The position numbers were made by a program, and so were the translations under genes. Source: Datisca glomerata (taxonomy: Eukaryota > Streptophyta > Magnoliopsida > Cucurbitales > Datiscaceae). Taken from it: a stretch of 64,000 nt of DNA. The stretch covers positions 928,905-992,904 of the forward strand of contig QANY01008646.1 in the NCBI GenBank assembly GCA_003255025.1, given 5' to 3'. The notes beneath the pieces were generated by a model. The model did not search any database and was not told the DNA's origin. It saw nothing but the letters and a program-made list of their open reading frames with translations. Each line of letters opens with the position of its first letter. The first letter of the stretch is position 1. Of the stretch, positions 1 to 11,614 are shown piece after piece.

Positions 1-132
1 CTTGCAGTACCAGATATAAGTTCAATAACGACTAGAAGGAAAAAACAACATGATGAAGCAATGATAATAGAAGAATTCAATCTTCAGAGAATGACTCGTA
101 GTTCTCGTAGAATAGATCTGTCTACCAGCTGA
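1..132 (+). CDS. C-terminal end of an unidentified gene (partial)
   Basis: Frame 1 is open from the left edge to a TGA at 130-132 and gives 43 residues. The tail is charged and basic, ending in ...RMTRSSRRIDLSTS. The DNA after the stop turns AT-rich at once, like a 3' UTR. No domain is visible and I do not recognise the family. It may be the last exon of a gene to the left; a chance open frame in 132 bases is the alternative. The gene reads toward the ligase-family gene downstream. Confidence 0.35.
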   Translation, partial: LAVPDISSITTRRKKQHDEAMIIEEFNLQRMTRSSRRIDLSTS

Positions 133-900
133 CTTGATTTTAACATAGATAAATAATGTCTATATTATGTAAATAAAATAACAACATATTTATGTTATCT
201 CTGTGCTTCTTGTGTTATATATGTAAATAGTGTTCACATATATATTAACTAACTTAATACAAATTATAATTATTATCTATCTCAACTTTCGTTATATACA
301 TGTATATTATAAATTATATCAGAACATATTATTATAACTGAGCACATGCGGCTCACGTGCTGGTTACCTAATTGTAAATGAAAAAGACAAAAAAAATTAA
401 TTTTTTTAATTGTTTGATTTTTTTTTCAATTGGTGCAATATGAATTTTCATGATCAGACGACCATATTACACCAACTATCTTGCATTTGGCCATTTACAT
501 GTATATAAGGAATTATCCTTTATCAATGTGGAATTCTAACTGTTTGATGCATGCGTTTATCCTAATTCCTACCTACTCTCTGAAAAAGTAACACACATTA
601 ATTTTAAGTTGCCTAGGCCATAAATTTTATAGAAGAGGCACGCATTTTTTAATCTCTATGTTATTTAACATAATGATAAATTTTTATGATAATTATACAA
701 TTTCATCGTCTAAAAAAAGTTAACTGAGATAAATAATTTATATTTTGTTAATTTTATAAATTTAAAAAAAATAAATAATATATAATTTGATAATTTTAAA
801 CGTAAATAGTACATCATTTTACAAGTTGAAGGGGACAAACATTAATTTACTGGATAATTTACCAGTGTTTTATACATAATTAAATATATAAATTTAAAAA
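133..900. other. AT-rich intergenic spacer
   Basis: AT-rich sequence with no open frame of note. The left part probably holds the 3' UTR of the partial gene at 1-132 and the right part the promoter of the gene starting at 1626. No repeat with clear ends was seen. Confidence 0.5.
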
Positions 901-904
901 ATTA

Positions 905-1000
905 GAAAATTCTAATTCTCTCTCACTCTCTCTCTCTCAAATCAGTTTCTCCGTCACTCTCTCTCTCTCTATACGTTCTGTCTATCTCTCTCGCTGTCTC
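905..1000 (+). repeat. CT-rich microsatellite in presumed 5' UTR
   Basis: Runs of CTCTCT cover about 915-1000. Pyrimidine-rich tracts like this are common in plant 5' UTRs. It lies upstream of the ligase-family gene, whose first intron probably sits inside the 5' UTR and ends at an AG just before about 1593. Confidence 0.5.
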
Positions 1001-1625
1001 GTGCCTCTCGATCGAGTTGCTTCGAGCTCAGATCCGAGTGCTCTGAGTCTCAATTCTGGGCAGATTTTCTCCTGATTTTAGATGGGTGTAACTAGCGCAA
1101 TATGACGACTTCATGGTTGATTTTGTTCGGCTTTATCGGAGTCTGAACGCGAGGGAGAACGTTTATGCATAGGCCTCTCGTGCACATTGCACAGTGACGA
1201 TTTTTTTTTTCTTTTCTCAAAGCCGGGAGTGGTAGGCCTTTCTTCTTCAGGTTTGCTGCTTCGTCCAACTTCTACCACGCGATGATTTGATAACCGATTA
1301 GTTTCTGAAGTTCAATTAGTTTTTCCTTGATTTTGAGAATCATTTGCTACTTTATTCTGTCTAATGGAATATAAGCGAAGTTCTTTTTTTTTTGTTCTAT
1401 GTTTATGGAATCTATAAATGACCCTCTCTAAAAGTACACTCTACTTGGCTAAGAATAAAAATGTTTGGTCTTTTCTTAATTGTCTTCCTTTCTTTAAAAC
1501 TCCTTTTGGATATCTTTGTGAGTAGTTGATTTAGACGTTTATTTATCACCAACGTTCAATTAGGTTGTTTCTTTACCTGTTCAATAAAATGCAGGAAAAG
1601 GAGTCTAGTCATTCTTCAGTGCTCA

Positions 1626-4181
1626 ATGACGATATCCCAGGCTAGAAATGTTGCACATCCTTTGATCCGTCTTATTAGATTAAAAGGAGTTCCCATTGTG
1701 AAGCAACTGCATTTGGAAGAGCAGCTGCTTCGAAATTCATCAGATAATTGGTGCATCGTAAATGATGGAACAGATAATCCTACTGTCGTGATGGGCATCT
1801 CAGGGTAAATTTATTTCCCATTGTGAGGCCTAAGTGTTTATTTTGACTTAACCTTTTGTTTTCTTTTTGTATTTATTTGAGTTTACATCACTGCTTCAAT
1901 ATGACTGTTAGGAACACCCCATGCCGAGTAGGATATTCATATAAACATGGAAGCACTTGTAAACTCATTTAATATTTTTCATGACGTTTGGCCAAAAAAT
2001 CAAAATGTAAAATGAGCTAATCACTTAGCACTGTAGCTTGAATAAATAGAAGTTATTTTGTCAAATTCTCTGTAGCCTCTATATTAAATTATATGATAGT
2101 AGTTAAACGTTGATGAAAAAGCAACAGATTGATTCCAGTGTTCATAAAATAATCTCCCCTGAGTGGCTATTTTACTTGTTAAACAAATCAATTAGTGAAT
2201 TAACTGGTAATCCGTACTTTGAATTTAGCAACTAAAAAAGAAATTCGACCACAAATTTTAGCATGCTCCACTCAGTCCACGATGGTTATTCTTTGATCAA
2301 TAATTGCATGACATTTTCAGGTCATCTTCAAATGTGATTTTGTTGATACTGATGTGAGGAGACATTCTCATGGTTTAATAAGTATTCCAGCTATTATGTT
2401 AAGAATTTATAAGGATTCATGGGTACCCTACATAGGAAACCTGCAGAGCTCCTCAACGTTGACTCAGTGTTACGAGATCAAATTCCTGTTGTTCGAAGGT
2501 TTACAGGGGGCGGTACTGTTATAGTTGATCATAATACGATATTTATCACCTTCATATGTAACAAGGATTCTATTACTGGCTTGCAACCATATCCTCACCC
2601 TATAATGTCTTGGAGTAGCCTACTATACAACAAAGTGTTCCAAGGAATTGGTGATTTCCACCTTCGGGAAAATGGTGCGTGGATTTAACCTTCTTATAAA
2701 TACTATTTGCTAGTAGAGCCATATTAGCTACGTCTCATGTTGGTTAGGCACATCTCATGTCGTTTAAAACCTCCTTGCTTCTTTTTTCGTTTCTTCTATC
2801 TTCATCGTGGTTGGTATTCTCATGATTCTACTTTCTTGTTGAGGATGCCTGGTGGTAGTACTTTCTCTTTTCGTTGAGCTTGCACATTGGATGTGCTAGC
2901 TTAGTGTTTTTGTTACTGATCACGTGTAGCTTTCTTTAAAGTTGAAAATTAACATTTTTATCATATTATGCAAGTTGAACGACATTTTGATTCTTTTAAA
3001 GCTTATAACTTGATACATGATTCTACTCAAATAAGGTGATGGATCAGTATTGTCTTATCGAGGAAATTAAGGCCCTGAGCATGTTCTCATTTTCGACTGT
3101 TATTAGATTATGTATTTGGCAACCGCAAATTTGGTGGAAATGCTCAATCTATTACTAAAAGCCGGTGGATTCACCACACGTCTTTTTTATGGGACTATGA
3201 GGTGAAGAACATGGCATATTTGAAGCATCCAAAACGGGCTCCTGAGTATCGTTCGGTATGCATTAAGTATTATCTTTATCTTTTCATTTGTTCAGTATCA
3301 ACAATGATTTTCATGTCAGTTGTAGCACCTCTTTTCTTGTCACTCTTTACTACAAGATGGAGTTATGCACCAACATGGACCTAAATACAGATTCATACAT
3401 CTGGTTTATTAGCCTGTAATCTTATTGATGATAGAGCTTCAAATTTATCTGGTTGTTGCACCTGTGAATTGCTATCTAAAAGATGAAAATATGCCTTTGA
3501 TCACTCTTCTAATTGTAAAACACAATTTTGATGCTGCTCATGTAACATATTGAACCATACTGAGGCAAAGAAACTGAGAAACTGTGAATGTAAGATTACA
3601 TTTATTAGCTAGCAGATAAGTTCTTAAGCTGGGCATAAGTTAATATTTTGTTTTTGGTCAGTAAGCTGGGCATAGATTATCTTCTATGTGGTTGGGGATA
3701 CATTCAAATGAAGGTTCTAGCGTTAGATTTTCAGCCTTTCAAGTCATTGGCTTGAGGTTTCTCTCAAGTTAGGTGGTCAAATCATGTTGATATTAATTAA
3801 GTTATAGTTTACGATGTTGTAGTATCACTCATAGCAGTGAAGGATTATGGGCTGGTACTAAGTTATCTAGCATATTAGCTTTCGTAGACATTTTTATACA
3901 AGAGATGGTTATCCTTACAGATGTACTATCTATTTCTTGTTCAGGCAAGGAGCCATTTGGAATTTATATGCCGCTTGAAGGACTATATTCCAAGATCGAT
4001 ATTTATAGAGAATAGTGTAGACGCAGTTGGATCTCAATTTTTAGTGACATCAATGCCGACCTTTGATATTGAATCTTATATGGATGCAAGATTTAGTCCT
4101 TCGACGCGGTTGTTGACAGTGCAAGAATTGGAGGCAGCTGCTTTTGCATCTGACGTAGACAGATCTGTTTCTGAAGTTTAA
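1626..4181 (+). CDS. Biotin/lipoate A/B protein ligase-family protein (LplA-like)
   Basis: Four exons join in frame: 1626-1804, 2436-2674, 3107-3255 and 3945-4181, all GT-AG, giving 267 residues. The first ATG of the coding exon is taken as the start; the upstream exon is non-coding. Residues 80-91 (RRFTGGGTVIVD) match the conserved Arg-Arg/Gly-Gly-Gly loop of the LplA/LipM/BirA fold, which binds the acyl-adenylate. Lys147 in NRKFGGNAQS sits where the family has its active-site lysine. The family activates lipoate or octanoate and moves it to carrier-protein lysines. The protein is shorter than bacterial LplA (about 337 residues) and lacks the separate C-terminal accessory domain, so it may be a transferase only. 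No clear transit peptide was seen and compartment is unknown. Family assignment is strong; substrate is inference. Confidence 0.85.
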
Positions 4182-4516
4182 TTTGAATAATGATGTTGCT
4201 GATTCTTGAGGTTTTATTTTTCCAACTTCCGAACCATGAAGTTGATTCATGTCAGTTGTATACTTGTTTCATCTAACTTTCTTTGTTCCTCCATATCATA
4301 ATTGTGAAATACACGCGGTTTAGACACTTCTTTCTTCGAAATAACTAATTTCCCAAACATCAATCCTCATCATCATTCTGCCGCACATATAGAAAAATCA
4401 ATACCTAAATTACAACATTGCCAACTCCAATCTTTTAAAACAAAAAGGTAAAATAACACTAAACCCCTTCTAATCTATTTTAATTTTGCACATTATATCT
4501 CTAAATAAAAAAATTA
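4182..4516 (+). other. 3' UTR and spacer
   Basis: Downstream of the ligase-family stop codon. It should contain the 3' UTR. No further gene is visible. Confidence 0.4.
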
Positions 4517-4881
4517 GGAAAAATTACAGTTTACCTACTCAAATCATCACTAATAGATATATCAAATCCTAAACTTTAAAACATTATAGTTTAAATTTTA
4601 AATTATCTTAAACTTATAATTTTAATCTTAGATGTAACTTTGTTTATTGCAAGTTAGTTTTTAACAAAATGATGTCGTTTTTTATTATGTTATTTTAATA
4701 GATAAAATGACATCGTTTCAAATAGAAAAAATATCGTTGTTTTGTTAAAAAGTTACAGTACAGTAGACAAAGTTATTTATAAGGTTAAAATAATGATTTT
4801 CAGATAGTTTATACTTTAAACTATAAACGTTTTAAAGTCTCTATTAATGATAGTTTTAGGAAATAAATTATAATTTTCCCC
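4517..4881. mobile_element. MITE-like fold-back element
   Basis: The two ends are imperfect inverted copies over about 90 bases. The left begins GGAAAAATTACAGTTTACC; the reverse complement of the right begins GGGGAAAATTATAATTTA. Both arms then carry a CACTAATAGA / CATTAATAGA block and a TTTAAAACATTATAGTTTAAA-like block. It is about 365 bp, AT-rich and has no coding capacity. No clear target duplication was seen, so class and exact ends are uncertain. Confidence 0.5.
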
Positions 4882-5650
4882 AAAATATAATGAATTGTAT
4901 TGAAATGATTTTATTTATGGTTGTACATATACATCATAAGATATGTAAGAGATACGGTTGATTCATAAATAAATCTCCAACATGAAAACCATAAAAAAAG
5001 TTATACTTGAGACAATGATAATAGTAAAATACTTTTCAGCGCAATTTGTATTCTCACTGAGTTTATTTTTATAAGTTTTTTTCTACTCTAAAACGATTAG
5101 GCATTTATATTCTAAAGTTGTTATGATGTGAAATAAATGTAAATCAAATAAATTTTTTAAAATAAATCTCAACGGAGATATGTAATTTTAAATGAAACTA
5201 AATTCATCGTACCCGCATAAAGTTTCAGTTAATTTATAACCACAAACTTTGAAATCAGCAGAATTACTCGATAAACATTAAAAAATTGACAGAATTAAGC
5301 CACAAATGAGCAATTATGCTAATTTTAAATTTTGAGAATGTAAATTGTAAATGACTGAAAGTTCATAAAGAAAAACAGGGGTGTTTATGCCATTAAAGAA
5401 AAAACAAGAGGGTTATTGAAGTAAATTTCCCTAAAACAAGCCCTATCAATCCTGGATGGCAATCAACGTGTAAACAATGACTGTGTCAAATTATCCAAAA
5501 TCAGAACCTCATTTTTTTGTTTTAAAAAACATTAAATTTTGGATAAAGCTTACAAATTCCAAATCATGTGGACCCCACCGTCTTTACCCTTTATGTATTA
5601 GTCATCCTCTCCTTCTTTGAAGCTCTGAAGAACTTATCGTGGCTCCTTTT
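4882..5650. other. Intergenic spacer and promoter region
   Basis: AT-rich, with no coding signal. The part after about 5560 becomes pyrimidine-rich and is probably the promoter and 5' UTR of the thioredoxin gene. Confidence 0.4.
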
Positions 5651-5892
5651 CGTCTGTTCGAACTAAAATATTACTCTACAACTCCTAGCCCACAGTTTTT
5701 TCTGTTCAATATTTCACTTTTGATTGAAGAATCGATACTGGGTCTTCTTTTGGAGTTTGTTGCAAGTGTCACAAAAGCTTCTGCAGTTGCTTTCAAGGAA
5801 TAATAAGTCTTATAGACCTAATCGTTGCCGCTCAAACGAGTTTGCTTCTGATCCAAACAGTGAAGTGGGTTTTGGTGGGGATTCTCTTCTTC

Positions 5893-5910
5893 ATGCTTGT
5901 AAGATTGTAA
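5893..5910 (+). promoter_or_regulatory. Tiny uORF upstream of the thioredoxin start
   Basis: ATG CTT GTA AGA TTG TAA encodes five residues and ends 22 bases before the main ATG at 5933. If the transcript begins upstream, ribosomes would meet this uORF first. Its effect is unknown. Confidence 0.3.
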
Positions 5911-5932
5911 ATCCGTCTGATCTGTTGTAGTT

Positions 5933-7093
5933 ATGGCTTGTTCGTTGAATAGCGATCTCTGCTTTTGCGGGATTCATGGAAATTCAATTTTCCCGCAATC
6001 CAAACAGATTTCTAGGGTTTGTTCCTCCTTTTGTTCTTTACGACTTAGAGAATCGAAATTACGAGCTTCTCCTGAAGTGGGCATTGGGTTTACCGCAAAA
6101 CCCCTAATTTATTCAGATCAAAAGGGTCGAATTAGACATCCCAATGACAAAGCATTCAAGAATCTCGCAGTTCATGTATGTGAAATTTATTTTCCCCTCT
6201 TTAATTTTTTTTTCTTATGAAACAATTTCGCGTTTATTAATTTGGTTTTGATTTGAATCGCTGGTTTTAGGCACAAGCATCTTACTGTGTAAGCCGGAGT
6301 ATGAGATGGTGGGAAAAGACCCTTAAGTCTAACATGGTAGAGATAGATTCTGCTCAAGAACTTGTAGATTTATTGCTTGATGCTGGTGATAGATTGGTCA
6401 TTCTTGATTTCTATTCCCCTGGTTGTGGTGGCTGTAAAGCTCTCCATCCCAAGGTAAAAAAAAAACAAATCCTTTAATCAGCTTGAGTTTACCATAATTA
6501 GATTTATCTAATTGTGAAACCTTGAATTTGGTCTAAGTATGAGATATTACTTACCTAATCAGATATGTCAGCTGGCTGAAATGAACCCAGATGCTATTTT
6601 TCTCAAAGTTAACTATGAAAATCTCAAGACAATGTGTCATGCCATCCACATTCATGTTCTTCCATTCTTTAGATTCTACAGAGGATCTGAGGGTCGTCTT
6701 TGTAGCTTTAGCTGTACAAATGCAACTGTAAGAATCTCATTCAATTCTGCCCCCAACTGTTAAATTCTTAGTTGCAGAGCAATTATGGAGTACATTTGCA
6801 TATCATTTTTTTTACCGTTATGATTCTTGTTTTGGCAGATTAAGAAGTTCAAGGACGCATTGGCCAAACACGGGACGGATCGATGTAGTATCGGTCCGAC
6901 GAAAGGATTGGATGCATCTGAGATTAGAAGTTTAGCATCAGTTGGTGAGATATCCTCGTATTCGCGGTTAGAAATTCCGAAGGAAAATATAATGATGGAT
7001 TTGATTATGAACAACTTGGATTTATCTGATGCTTGGAGTATTCCTGGCAAGAAAATTGAACCTGAAAAAGAGAGTTCTGTTTTGCAGATTTGA
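5933..7093 (+). CDS. ACHT4: Chloroplast atypical Cys/His-rich thioredoxin (ACHT4-like)
   Basis: Exons 5933-6175, 6271-6453, 6563-6727 and 6839-7093 join in frame with GT-AG introns to give 281 residues, close to the known ACHT length. The first ~80 residues are a Ser/Arg-rich likely plastid transit peptide. The thioredoxin fold follows from about residue 92 (MRWWEK). The redox site is CGGC at 133-136 in FYSPGCGGCKALHPK, the atypical site that marks ACHT proteins in place of WCGPC. The cis-proline is Pro176 (HVLPFF), followed by FRFYRGSEGRLCSFSCTN. ACHTs are thylakoid-associated thioredoxins that pass electrons to and from 2-Cys peroxiredoxin and, for ACHT4, to the ADP-glucose pyrophosphorylase small subunit. 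Family is secure; ACHT4 versus a close paralogue is inferred from overall resemblance. Confidence 0.92.
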
Positions 7094-8716
7094 AGTAGTA
7101 GTTGCTGATAAGGTTTATTGAATAGTTTTTCCATATCCATAATTTTTTTTGGATTTTTCTTAAGCAGCTTAATCTTTTTTTTTTCTTTTTATAGATAAGG
7201 CTGCATTATTGGTAATCTGCCTTGTTATTGGATAGGATAATCGGATTAAGATTTTCAGTGCTTTGATAAAAGCTTTGTAATTGATAAAAATATAAGATTT
7301 ATTTTTGGTACTTCTTTTATGAATAGGATTATTGGATAATCTGTTGATTACTTGACTGAGTATTAAAATCGAAGAGCTTCGATTTTTTTTATTAAGTCTC
7401 ATCTTTGTCAATTTTGGCATCCTTTCTCCTATTTTTCCTCGTGGCTTAAGCAAAACACTTAGATTTAGGCTTCTCATGTCTGATCTGCGACGTTAGTTTA
7501 AAAGTCAACAACTTTTATCAGCTTGAAATATAAAAAATCAAATATTTTTTTCTCAAATTTAAGTTTCAAACTAATTTGGGTCGTTGATTTTTTAATCAAC
7601 ATTTGAGATCCGAAGAACATCACCTACTATTAAAAGTAAATGACCCAAATCTTTGAAGCAGGTCTGGTTTTTAAGGGGTTCTTAAGATAAGAAAAATTAT
7701 AATCAAAGAGAAGTTAACATGTTTAATGTCTCAAGAAATATTGTTTATTCTCAATCTTTTTAATACAAACAATGTCTACGTGTTAGCAAATACAATTAAA
7801 TTAATGAAATTTGAAAATGTTGAAATAAAAAAGCTAAGAGAAATCATTTCTAAAAAGTCAGGATTAAAAAAGTGTAATTATCTCAAGAATTAATCTTACG
7901 ACCAAATCATTAATACCCTTATGGTGGGTAATTTACATGGAAATAATATCCTCTTTTACTAGAGATTCCAAAGGAGTAATTTTTTTTTTTTTTAAAATAT
8001 AATCTACTGTGCTATGATCGGATGATTGAGATCATCTTAACACACATTAAAGAGAAATGGTGACTTGTCTTTTTTATTTTATTTTTTTTATTTTTTTGCT
8101 ACTGTAATTTTTTTTTCCTAAAATCAGATATTGTATGTCTGTTTTAGATCAAATAAATTAACTTTTAATATAAACATCTTATGATCTAAGAACAAGAGAG
8201 TATATTTGACAAAAAAAAAAACAAGAATGTCTATGGCGATTGAGAGAGATAAGTTTTGAAGCCACACGCGGGGGCGCGTAGTGGGTCTCTTAATAGTGAA
8301 CCATCACAATTAATTCATTGGTGAAGATGATGATGACTCACATTCCCACTCAACGTGGAGCCCACATAGAATATAATTTCTGATCCTCTCACCCTTGTGT
8401 AACTGTGAAACTGGATAAGCTCTCATACTCCGATCAGACCGGATATCATAGACAGAAGATGATCCTCTTCTGCTCCTTATGAACTGCTCATGGATAGTTC
8501 GTCTTATCCGAACCCTCTGATTAATTGTGACCGCAGAGATCAGTTAATAAAAATATAAATTAACAAAAGAACTAATTCGCTTAGATCTAAACCATTAAAA
8601 GTTGATCAATTGTTCCTCTCTCATTTATCTACGGTTGTCAAAGTCTATCGAATAGCTATCCATCTGTCATTGAACCAGTGAAGATAATAGAATTTTGAAG
8701 AAAAGAAGAGCCACCA
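7094..8716. other. Intergenic region
   Basis: AT-rich, with several poly-T runs. No gene, RNA or element with definable ends was recognised. Confidence 0.4.
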
Positions 8717-8722
8717 CACATT

Positions 8723-9046
8723 CTAGGAGTGTTCACGGTTCGGTTCGGTTAATTTTTTTATGAAAAAGTGAATCGAACCGAAATTTCGGTTCGGCGATAA
8801 AATCGAATCGAACCGAACAGTTCATGCTAAAAGAACCGAACCGTGAGTTTCGGTTCCGTTTTATTAGAAATTATATATAAAAAATAAAAAATAATATGAA
8901 TTTAATGTTTCGGTTCGGTTCGAAAACCACAAAATTTTGAATCAAACCGAAACTTTGATTCTCTCATTTTTCAAACCGAATCAACCAAACACATATAAAG
9001 AGCCGGTCATTTTCGGTTCGATTGGGACAAATTTGAACACCCCTAG
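8723..9046. mobile_element. MITE with CGGTTCGGTT-rich interior and target duplication
   Basis: The left end reads CTAGGAGTGTTCA and the right end TGAACACCCCTAG, inverted copies of 13 bases with one mismatch. The element is flanked by direct repeats CACATTC (8717-8723 and 9047-9053; the last base may belong to the left terminus). The interior is built from AACCGAACCG and its complement and folds back on itself. The termini and 6-7 bp duplication suggest a hAT-like non-autonomous element; an 8-bp duplication would be expected for classic hAT, so the class is inference. Confidence 0.75.
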
Positions 9047-9053
9047 CACATTC

Positions 9054-11559
9054 ATCCTCTTCACACAAAAACGGGAATCAAATAGACAAATTCATACCTC
9101 TTTTTACCAAAAGTCGGTTTTAAAAGCTAAGTTAAGCTTCCAATTGTCTCAAGAGAGGAATATCTATGACGAGAGAAAATTTTGATGCTCTCCGAGTTCA
9201 TTCATATGGGTCATGCATATATAAAGATCGAAACGAGCACGCCTGCACTATTTGTCGGAAGGAATCCATCTTAGAAAAATCACATTGCGGAGAAATTAAA
9301 GACCATTCTATGCGGTTGTAAGCCTATATATGACATGCTAGAAAAGCTTCCAACTACATTCCTTGCGAACGGATTCGAAGATCATGTCTAAAAAACATCT
9401 TAGTTCTGATATATTAATTATAAGGGGATAATATGTTAATAATTATGTGTAGATGAAAAATTACAAAGACAATTAAATAATGAAAATGATGAGTCACTCG
9501 TGTTCTCTCATTGATTCTGATTTTAAAAGAAAATAAACATGCCTCAAATAATTTGTTTCATTGGAAGTTAATTGATATTTGAAAATTATGATATTACTCT
9601 CTCTTTTGATATCGACTTCTTTTCATTTATTAGTTGGTATTTAACTGATGCTCGATCACGTATTCGCACGATCAACTGCTGCTCAACAGGTAAATATGTT
9701 TGATATGCTTATTAGCTATCAATAACCTAAATCAAATTACAATTATCAATTTACTCATATATGAAGTTATTTACATTTTTATGAAAATCTTAGCATTTGT
9801 ATGTTGTTTACATTATTATGAATTTATTTACAATTTCACAACAAATAATTATAAAGGACTTAATTTTTAAATAATGTTTAACATAATTAATAGCATTATA
9901 TGTTTTATCATGATAGAATTAAGTTTGTAACATATTAAGGAAATGAAAAATCGTTCTTTTGAGTAGTTGGGAGGAAAGAATTTCCCAACAAGCTGAGTTT
10001 AGGTGGGTCTCACACAGCCTCTCTCTTTGGTGATTTTAGTAAATGTAGGAATTCAGTAAAACTGGTAGTGAATTTATTTTCAATCACTACGCATTTCTCA
10101 TTCAGTAAAGATGTCTTAGTACAGTCAGTCCCTCTTTGCCGGTTGTTGTTGGACTGTTTCAACGTTCTTGATAGATACAAGGTAGTTCAGTACCAGTCAA
10201 CTTAGTAGTGTAGATGATGGATGATCTATGGAACGAACCTAAGAATTGAGTACATCGAACTATATTTTGCGTACGTTTTTGTACATTGTTTATTTCTTAT
10301 TCATCAGTTGGTCTAATCTGGTTATTGTCATTATTTTCTGTTGTATCTTCAACTAGCAGTCATTATTAGAACATTGTCTTTCTCTTTTGTTTGAATGATA
10401 TATTTCATTTCATTTTCTTAAAAGCAAGATGCCCTTAGTTGGTATGTTGGACATATGATCCATTTGAGGTTCATAGCAATTAAATTGTTGTATATATTAT
10501 CAATGAAAACGATGACAAATACTCTTAATTTTTTTGAGCAATCGTAATGGATGGATACAAAAGTTTATTTTATCTATGAGCGTTGTTACTGAAAAGTCTT
10601 TATGTATATTTAGAAAAACAAATTTAATTTAATTTTAGAAGCGCCTCTATGCGTCTAATAATATTAAAGCAATGTGACCTTTTTTGATATACGCACCTTT
10701 CCTTGAATCATTTTTTAGTACTTAGAAAATACTTAGAAGCATTTTATAAAGAATCACATAATCAAATATTCTTTTCAAATATGCTTCCAATTATATAAAA
10801 AAATTAGTATATTAAAATCATTTAAACTCTTACTATACCCATAAAATTCTAGCTATTAATAATCTATATCCATGAACTTAAAAATTATTAATTTCTCCAT
10901 GAACTTTTAAGATATGTAAAATTATTCATGTCTGTTTTTTTTAATGCCTTGTACAGTCTACATTGACTTTTAAAAAATGGTAAAGCTAGTTCATATCCAT
11001 AAACTTTTATTTATAGGCAATTTATACCCACAAAAAGTTTAAAATGAATAGATTGGCACTTGATAGTTTCAAAATTGAAAACTAATCATACTCCGTCCGA
11101 TTTTTCACTCCATTAGAGGGATCAAACTCAAAATCCCCCCGGCCCCAATTGTTGAGGTTTCACGAGCCCTAAAATAATTTTTCCTTCTACAATCATTGAG
11201 TGATCATGTGCTTGAAGGAACAGAGTTGAAAACAATACCTAATATGAGGTTAAAGAAAAATTGATCTTTTAGCAAAGTTAAAAATCAGAAGGAATAAAGT
11301 TAAATTTACATATTTCAAAATTTTATTGCAATTTTACTCATATTAATTTAAGTGAAAGTTTATAAATGTGAATTGAATTTTACTTTAAAAAAATATCTAT
11401 GGAGATTGTACGAGGTGTTAAAAATGGACAGAAATGAATAATATTATTACATATTTTGAAAGTTTATCAACTAAAGTTATTCATTTAAAATTAAAAAATG
11501 TAAATCACTGTCGATGAAAGTTTATAGGTATGTTTTGAATTTAACACTATTTAAAAACA
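9054..11559. other. Intergenic region with degenerate repeats
   Basis: No gene recognised. A block at about 10613-10845 is repeated, diverged, at 11560-11613 and 12680-12760. Phrases such as 'gaagcg..tct.atgc.tct' and 'attagtatattaaaatcatttaaactctta' occur in both copies, so this is an old dispersed or duplicated repeat. Confidence 0.4.
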
Positions 11560-11614
11560 CAAATTTAATTTAAAAAGCGGTTCTAATGCATCTACAAATA
11601 TTAAAGCAATGTAC

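Noticed and set aside
5724..5930. 68-residue open frame before the thioredoxin gene
   Set aside because: Has no ATG start and lies in the presumed 5' UTR.
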